Shown: positions 59,101-64,000 of the stretch, piece after piece
Numbering within the stretch: the stretch's first letter is position 1
Layout of the letters: the number at the start of each line of letters is the position of its first letter
Assembly (NCBI GenBank): GCA_023634235.1
Contig: JAMKCF010000029.1
Location: 1,178,001 to 1,242,000, forward strand
Reading direction: 5' to 3'
DNA from: Pisaster brevispinus
Taxonomy: Eukaryota > Echinodermata > Asteroidea > Forcipulatida > Asteriidae
DNA: 64,000 nucleotides
Notes under the pieces: generated by a model
Told to the model about the DNA's origin: nothing
Seen by the model: the letters and a program-made list of their open reading frames with translations, nothing else
Database searches by the model: none
Made by a program: the position numbers and the translations under genes

Positions 59101-61579
59101 CTTGCTCGCACTCCTGCTGATAAAACAAATAAAACGTTCAAAAAATGTCTGACTGTGAAGTTGTCAACAAAAATAATATGCAGAACTTAAATAATGTATG
59201 TATTGTTTGATCAATCTTTTGTAGATTATTAGATGCTATAACATATCTATAAAAAAATTGTAGTTGCCAATGATGAAATGAGGAAGATTGAAAATTGTGT
59301 TTAACTAGCTGCACTTCTGCCGTTGCAGCGTGTCAAAATGACAACTCTGACGTCATCTGTAAAGTGTTGCTTTGTATTGCAACAAAGCAGCTTTACAAAA
59401 GCAAACAACCATCGGATGAAAATTACTGGAGGTATAACGGGAGAGAGTTTTTCCTGAATCTCACTGAAAAGCAGCAGAGTTTCAGAAGGTGTTCAAAATT
59501 GGTTTTTTTAAATTAAAAAACTGTTTAAACTTGTTAAAATTATTCTTGCTAGAAATACCCAGTTATTATATAGATCCTCATTGTCGTCTACACACCTGAC
59601 TTGTCCAAGGTTTCAAAATATTTGTTCAGTTTAACATCATATTAAAACAATTCACACAAAAATGTCTTAGAATTTGCATGAAGTAACATTTTAATGAGCA
59701 AGTATATACTTTCACAAAACATTTGAAAACTTGTTGCCAAAAGTAAAATACAAATTTAACTTTTGTTAGATTCAATTTGACAAAATCATGCAATAGGCAG
59801 GAACTGTTCTTTGTCTGTAATAGACACACAGGGATGACAGTCATTGCTGACAAAAGTGTCTATAACTAGGATCAAATGTTAAGATGTTAAAACGACCACA
59901 TTTCAACTTTTTAGCAACTCCTGGAGTTCCAGATTTCAAAGAGCTTCTCGGAACAAAAATAGGAATTCATTGAGCAGGATCTCTTTGCGGTATTTGTAAA
60001 AAAATAACAAGGACAAAGTTTGCCGAGGTATATGTATAAAGCCTAGAATTCAGATCAAAGCCTAAAATTTCTCATCCATTATTTCGTCTACAAGTCATGT
60101 TTCCTCAAGTACATTGATAAAATTTACTTATTAATGAGGTTTCCTTGGTTTCATTATCATAAATATATAACTAGAACAGCGAAGCTGCCATGGCGAGCTG
60201 CCGATCGCCAGATAGAAGACCAATGACTAATTGCAATAAGGAGTAATGACCATTAAGGTTTCCATTGTTTTAGCTCATTCAACTGGAACCAGTGATAAAC
60301 TCTGAGAGTTTTATCTTTTCATATGAATCTACATGTAAGAAGCAATATTTGATTCAAGTTTCAAGTCAGTACATCATTGCAACAAGGAGTTATGACCATT
60401 TAATTGTTGTCATTGTTTTAGCTCATTCAACTGGAACCAGTGATAAACTCTTTGAGCTTTATCTTTTCATATGAATCTACATGTAAGAAGCAATGTTTGA
60501 TTCAAGTTTCAAGTCAGTACATCATTGCAATGAGGAGTTATGACTGTTTAAGTTTTTAATTGTTTTAGCTCATTTAACCGGAACCGATTTTACGCTCAGC
60601 CTGTCTGTTGTCAATTGTAAGTCAAAGTTACAACTTAACTTAGTTCGAAACTTTAAAATTTCAACATTATTGGAAAACATAGTTGAAAAAAAAAAAAATG
60701 ACTGGCAATTTTATATAACAATCTCACTTGGGCTTGTACATACCATAAAACAACTCAACTCAAAGACTGATACTTAAACAAAAACTTTAACATTTCCACT
60801 GAACGCGGACGGCCGGACGGCCGGACGGACGGACGGACGGACGGACGGACGGACGGACAAACGGACGGACGGACAGACGGGACGGAAATTGTCATTACAT
60901 AGGCTCACTCTGCTTCGCAGCTCGCCAATAACAACAACAAAAGAGTTGTAATAAGTTATGACCTACCATTTGAAGCATTGAAATGTTTACGGTCCCCTGA
61001 GCTGTGGTTCAGCCGTTTCTTCCTCCTGGCAAAGAAACAGTTAACAATAATAATAAATACAATTTTACCCCCGCTCACCAATGATAAATTGCATAAATTA
61101 CTTCATTCATTTATTCTGAATAGTTTGCCACGATGCATCGCAGCCAAAAACCGAGTTGCACATGAGTTAGAGTAAAAACAGTTTCTTGCTTAGCTTTACT
61201 CAGCAGACTTAAAATTGCCTTCTTTAGCAGCTCTATGATATTGGGGCCCTTATTTTATAGAGCTGCTTAAGTACAAATGTTTGCTAAGCACCACAACATT
61301 ATGCTTAGCAGACTAAGGTTACCAGTCAAAATGGCCCTCATGTACCCTCTGTAACTGATTGTCTGACATCAAGCCTATTTCTGCTTAGTAGAAAATTGCT
61401 TAGCAACATTTTGGGCCAATTTTTCCCTGTCATTGAGAGAATACCACAGAGTAACACTACAGTAAGTTACAATAATAATTACCTTATTTTGAAGATTAAA
61501 GCAGCTATAATACAAATCAAGACAAGCAGCATCAATGGAACCACAATCGCAGCTACTGAAGGGCTTTCACTTTGTAGCA
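46958..61579 (-). CDS. Receptor-type protein tyrosine phosphatase, TM and D1-D2 (5' part off window)
   Basis: Eighteen exons join in frame on the minus strand: 61483-61579, 60967-61025, 58821-59116, 58188-58275, 56420-56496, 55966-56002, 55505-55602, 54878-55003, 54055-54203, 53490-53625, 53015-53164, 52206-52305, 51094-51170, 50348-50482, 49347-49478, 48537-48682, 47526-47661 and 46958-47029. Every phase matches and the sum is 2111 nt, about 702 residues plus stop. The protein has a transmembrane helix, a basic stop-transfer, a juxtamembrane segment and two PTP domains. D1 should remove phosphate from phosphotyrosine at the inner membrane face. D2 is degenerate. No ectodomain exon was found between 61580 and 64000, so the ligand-binding part and subtype are unknown. 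A possible poly(A) signal on this strand lies at 46752-46757. Confidence 0.93.
47239..47280 (+). mobile_element. SINE family B head fragment
   Basis: GTCGTGGCCGAGTGGTAAGA and GCCAGACTCAAG are the 5' part of the family B head. It ends abruptly where a TGCTAAGCAG-type hairpin repeat begins. Confidence 0.55.
48245..48400. repeat. 17-bp tandem repeat
   Basis: Units of ATTTATAAGAATGTGAC repeat about six times, with longer ATTACATTTTTATAAGAATG versions at both ends. It is in a phosphatase intron. Confidence 0.85.
49169..49287. mobile_element. Hairpin MITE (GGCGGCTACGGCT family), copy 2
   Basis: GAATTGGCGGCTACGGCTGT and GTAGCCACCAATTTAGACAG are inverted. The centre GTTGCTAAGGGTGTTGCTAA matches copy 1. 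It lies in a phosphatase intron, about 60 bp from exon 49347-49478. Confidence 0.65.
50700..51003. repeat. 61-bp tandem repeat, five copies
   Basis: Units starting AATATTTCTCTGGAGGATTG and running to AGTGAGCTTTCAGATGG recur with starts near 50700, 50761, 50822, 50883 and 50944. The array ends about 90 bp from phosphatase exon 51094-51170. Confidence 0.85.
53490..58275 (-). CDS. Catalytic D1 phosphatase domain exons
   Basis: The exons at 58188-58275, 56420-56496, 55966-56002, 55505-55602, 54878-55003, 54055-54203 and 53490-53625 encode D1. Visible motifs in order are KNRYANIIPYNFSRV, DYVNASYMD, NKYIASQGP, CDMWRMVW, IVMLTNL, KCEKYWPD, HFITWPDMGLP (WPD loop with its general-acid Asp) and VIHCSAGIGRTG (P-loop with Cys and Arg). 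The active-site Ser codon is split by the intron at 53626-54054. All catalytic residues are present, so D1 is expected to be active. Confidence 0.93.
53880..53995 (-). mobile_element. SINE family A copy in phosphatase intron
   Basis: On the minus strand ACTAGCCAGCTCAGTTGGTA and CAAGTCCCACTGTAATCAAT mark the tRNA-like head. It lies in the intron that splits the D1 active-site serine codon. Confidence 0.6.
54740..54877 (-). mobile_element. SINE family B abutting a phosphatase 5' splice site
   Basis: On the minus strand the exon end TTGCAG is followed at once by GTAATGGCCGAGTGGTCAAG, which is both the splice donor and the head of the SINE. B-box sequence GTGGGTTCGAGTTCCGGTCG follows. The left boundary is approximate. 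Confidence 0.7.
55735..55850 (-). mobile_element. tRNA-derived SINE (family B)
   Basis: On the minus strand TCATTGCCGAGCGGTTGAGA, CAGACTCAAGCTCTGG and GTGGGTTCGAGTCCCGGTCG are followed by GTGTCCTTGAGCAAGATAC. It is the best preserved family B copy here. Confidence 0.7.
56648..58051. repeat. 47-bp minisatellite, about 30 copies
   Basis: The unit AAACAGAGGGCAGTGGAGGA plus CAGAGAGGCATGGAGAAAGA plus TTGTTAC repeats without breaks. Variants include TTGATAC, GGACTGAGAGG and ACATAGAGAAAGG. Because 47 is not a multiple of three, a reading frame cycles through all phases every three units; one plus-strand frame stays open for 402 codons (56874-58082). I do not treat that as a gene: it lies wholly inside a phosphatase intron and its composition follows from the repeat. 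Confidence 0.93.
58467..58656. mobile_element. Hairpin MITE (TGCTAAGCA family)
   Basis: The ends GGGCCCAATTACATAAAGC and AACATGGGCCC enclose several TGCTAAGCA and TAAGCAGAAA motifs. It lies in the intron between exons 58188-58275 and 58821-59116. Confidence 0.55.
58821..59116 (-). CDS. Juxtamembrane exon of receptor phosphatase
   Basis: This 296-bp exon encodes an Ala/Pro/Thr-rich linker (repeated SPA, APA, TPR-type motifs) and then PIPLSELKDYVSKKKKETY and FLFDYE, the conserved entry to a receptor-PTP D1 domain. It starts at a tandem acceptor (CAGCAG), so a three-base alternative that drops one alanine is possible. The donor is GAG|GTGAGT. Confidence 0.88.
60235..60570. repeat. Tandem repeat of about 147 bp, about 2.3 copies
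   Basis: GGAGTTATGACCATTTAA-type starts at about 60239, 60385 and 60533 are followed by GTTTTAGCTCATTCAACTGG and CATATGAATCTACATGTAAG. It lies in the intron between exons 58821-59116 and 60967-61025. Confidence 0.8.
60805..60885. repeat. GGAC microsatellite
   Basis: About 18 GGAC/GGCC units in a row, ending GACGGGACGGAAATTGTC. It is 80 bp from phosphatase exon 60967-61025. Confidence 0.85.
61241..61416. mobile_element. Hairpin MITE (TGCTAAGCA family)
   Basis: GGGGCCCTTATTTTATAGAG and AACATTTTGGGCC are the ends; TTTGCTAAGCACC and GCTTAGCAACA lie inside. It is about 70 bp from the transmembrane exon. Confidence 0.55.
61483..61579 (-). CDS. Transmembrane exon of receptor phosphatase
   Basis: This 97-bp exon (phase 1 in, phase 2 out) encodes a short Ser/Pro-rich stub followed by a hydrophobic stretch AAIVVPLMLLVLICIIAALI and then FKIR. 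The next exon (60967-61025) starts with RKKR, giving the positive stop-transfer expected on the cytoplasmic side. The acceptor is a T-rich tract ending CGGCAG. Confidence 0.88.
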
Positions 61580-61721
61580 CTGCCGAAAAAAAATTATAAT
61601 AATTTAAGTTTTGAAACATAACGATTTATTGTTATTCCTAATACATGAATTCTTATGATGTTACAGCTAACATCTTTGACATCAAAGAAAAGTGTTAAAT
61701 GTGTTATTAATTGTAAAATTT

Positions 61722-61835
61722 GGGGTTGAACAAAGAACAATTTACTAGAGCAGGAATTGTTTATACCAACAACCTCCGGAATAACGTGCTGTGCCCTAGG
61801 ATTTAGCCCTATGTTGCCAAGTAGGCCGTGGGCCA
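61722..61835 (-). mobile_element. SINE family A copy
   Basis: On the minus strand GGCAACATAGGGCTAAATCC and CTGCTCTAGTAAATTGTTCT are recognisable. The A box is decayed. Confidence 0.5.
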
Positions 61836-62111
61836 AAACCTGTAACATGCACTTTCGTCTTAACTTTCGAGGGGCAACTTTATTTTTCGTTTATAAGTAG
61901 TTTGGAACGTATAATTTATTATTTTACCTGTTCCCATTTGATCTGCTTGCACGTTAACGAGAAATTAAGCACGAAAAATCGCCTGTTTTGCAGCGCCGTT
62001 GCTATGCCGACGTTATGCCGCGGATGGCGCTGTTCTTCAACCTCGAACCATTATTACCATTGCGTACTACAGTAAATATTAATGTAACCTGGAATAGAGG
62101 TGTCAAATCAA

Positions 62112-64000
62112 GATGGCTGCGCCCGAGGAAATGTGTGTGTGTCATTTTATTGAGAGTCAAAGGGGACAAATAACCCAATTTACGGCAGTTAGTTGGCAGA
62201 AATTTCGTGACCGCAATAACAGATGGAAACGTCTTGATGGGAAACACCAAGAACTGGCTGAAACAAATACAAGTTTGGTGGAAAAACATGTGCCCAACGC
62301 CAGACTCGGCTGACAGCTACCCATCGGCTCTGTGTGACACTGTACCTATTCTTTCTAAAGTAAGTCTTAAGTTAAGTGTTAGTGTTTTGTTAAAATTAAA
62401 AGGGTAGGCACGTATTATATAAAAAATAACCGTACAACGTTACACCTGTGAAGTTTGATAGACTACAAAAATGGGCAACTTTTATAGTGTAGGCCTCAAA
62501 AGCAACCATTTTTAAGTTGTTAATTACTGACAATGTGTTTATATATTCTAAAAAGCTTTTTTAATACAATTAATAATAGTTTAGTAGGCCTGCACAAAGA
62601 AAATAAAGAGTGAGACAGTCTAAAATCAGACAAATCTTTTACAGAAGGTTTTAACAGAAGGCCCTGCCACTTAATGCTTTGGCATTAATTGTTTCATTTT
62701 TATTATGGTGAGAGGGTGGGTTCTAGCATGGACAATTTTGTGATGTGAATTTGTAATCTCTTAACCTGCATTTAGTCTAAAAAATAATCAGTTTTTACAC
62801 AAATGAGGAAAACATTTTTGTTTTGTTTTTAGATTTCAAATTGTTTTCAAACTGAAGACTGTGTGTTAACCCTAACCATGCTAATAATAGACTTGAATCC
62901 TCCAATGTTGATATGGTTTTACACACAACCCTGGTGTCTTTCAAACTTGGCATGACTTGTGTTGATTATTATTATTTCATAATCTCACTTAATATTTTTA
63001 AAAGGATGTCATTCTATTCTGGGTAAAATACTTTAGCATGATGTCTTTCCACCCAGGGAAACAGTTCACAAAAATACCTATATAAAATATTTAAAGGTAA
63101 TTGTTAAACAAGTTAAAACAATTTAAACAACGTTGTATAACAATCAGCAACCCACCCATATTTCCAGATAAGGTGCTGTAATTTTTGTCTCTTCTACAAT
63201 ATCTTCATGCTAGTAACATTGTCAATGTTGTTCCAATCTGTCCCAATATTCATTTAGATTTTATTGCAGAGTTGTTTACAGTGTAGTAGTTTTTCTACTG
63301 CTTGCCAGTATTGTGCATTAGTCAGTATCCCCCACTTAAGACAAACATACTTTTTGAAAATGTAATGTTTACAGGTTTTGAGATAAGACGCATTAGCAAG
63401 AGCTGAAAACATTTGGCTAAAAGGGCTACTGATGTTCAAAGCAGTTCCACTGCAGTTGAAGGGACACTGGAGTCAACCCTTGAACCATCAGGAAAATCTA
63501 GTCAGCTAGCATCAGCAGATTCACAGACACAGCAGTAGCGCAACCCACATGTCCTGCCATCCAGATGTATTATATGTTAAAAGAAACAAGAGGATAACCA
63601 ACAAACAGTCACGGAAGCGGTCAAGGGAAAGACTGTCAAACTATGAACACCAGTCAGGTTGGTATACATTTTCTTATTTCACATTGCCTCTTAAGTTTTC
63701 CTTGGTTCTAAGTAAGTGAGGAACATGGTGTGCCTGTATTTTCCCATTGATTAAACTACATGTAAATATACCCCTTTTATTACAGGAGGTTTGCTGCTCA
63801 GAGCTACATGTACAGAGATTCTCGACGACGAACAGATTTTGATTGACATCAAAGAGAGAAGACATTGTCCCAATTGAAGTCAGATACCACTGAAGTTGTT
63901 ACAAGGACTGCATTGAGTTCCATGCAAGGAGCAAGCAATACAGATGATGATCACAGCCATCTAGGTTTTGTTCCACTTATTTTAGTTTTCAAAGTCTATT
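62112..64000 (+). pseudogene. Frame-broken gene with a YHxSCYK-type motif (family unknown)
   Basis: The plus strand opens with MAAPEEMCVCHFIESQRG and FTAVSWQKFRDRNNRWKRL (62113-62313), an N-terminal cysteine motif with a Trp-containing helix. The following DSADSYPSALCDTVP part is in the next frame and ends at a GTAAGT donor (62361). Further right, RITNKQSRKRSRERLSNYEH (about 63590-63655), ILDDEQILIDIKERRH (about 63810-63860) and IVPIEVRYH, stop, SCYKDCIEFHARS (about 63865-63930) continue the same kind of protein across different frames. I recall this layout from uncharacterised multicopy invertebrate proteins, so this is most likely a decayed copy. It continues past the window edge. Confidence 0.5.

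Overview
The window looks like invertebrate animal DNA. Multi-exon genes have canonical GT-AG introns, the DNA is AT-rich, and it is densely packed with LINEs, SINEs, hairpin (MITE-like) elements and LTR elements. The repeat style and the Tie-type EGF exons suggest a deuterostome, most likely an echinoderm such as a sea star. I cannot confirm the species from sequence alone.

Two host genes lie head-to-tail on the minus strand. The right-hand gene (46958-61579, 18 exons seen) encodes the transmembrane segment and two tandem cytoplasmic phosphatase domains of a receptor protein tyrosine phosphatase. D1 keeps the WPD loop and the CX5R active site. D2 has lost both key residues and should be inactive. 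Its ectodomain exons were not found and probably lie to the right of the window. The left-hand gene starts with a signal-peptide exon near 30.5 kb, probably preceded by a 5' UTR exon near 32.0 kb. It continues through two Ig-like exons, four EGF exons of Tie-receptor type and one fibronectin III exon that runs off the left edge. Its cytoplasmic part is outside the window, so kinase versus phosphatase cannot be decided.

Mobile elements fill the introns and the intergenic DNA. The best preserved is a 9.5 kb Ty3/gypsy-type LTR retrotransposon (14750-24294) in the 17 kb first coding intron of the Tie-like gene. Its two 1211-bp LTRs appear identical. It has a tRNA-Leu primer site, a gag ORF, a pol ORF in the -1 frame joined by a textbook slippery heptamer plus hairpin, and an extra third ORF encoding two C2H2 zinc fingers with an in-frame TAG inside the second finger. 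A second, degraded gypsy element on the minus strand (38.57-42.33 kb) is split by a PIF/Harbinger transposase fragment. Three broken LINEs lie at 5.97-6.86, 28.15-29.42 and 33.58-37.10 kb. A nest of inverted-repeat elements fills 5.6-10.5 kb, including an 8-bp-TSD hAT-like insert and a 21-bp palindrome array.

The introns of the phosphatase gene carry a 47-bp minisatellite (about 30 copies), a 61-bp and a 17-bp tandem repeat, and two families of tRNA-derived SINE. One SINE abuts a 5' splice site. At the right edge, plus-strand pieces of a frame-broken gene are visible.
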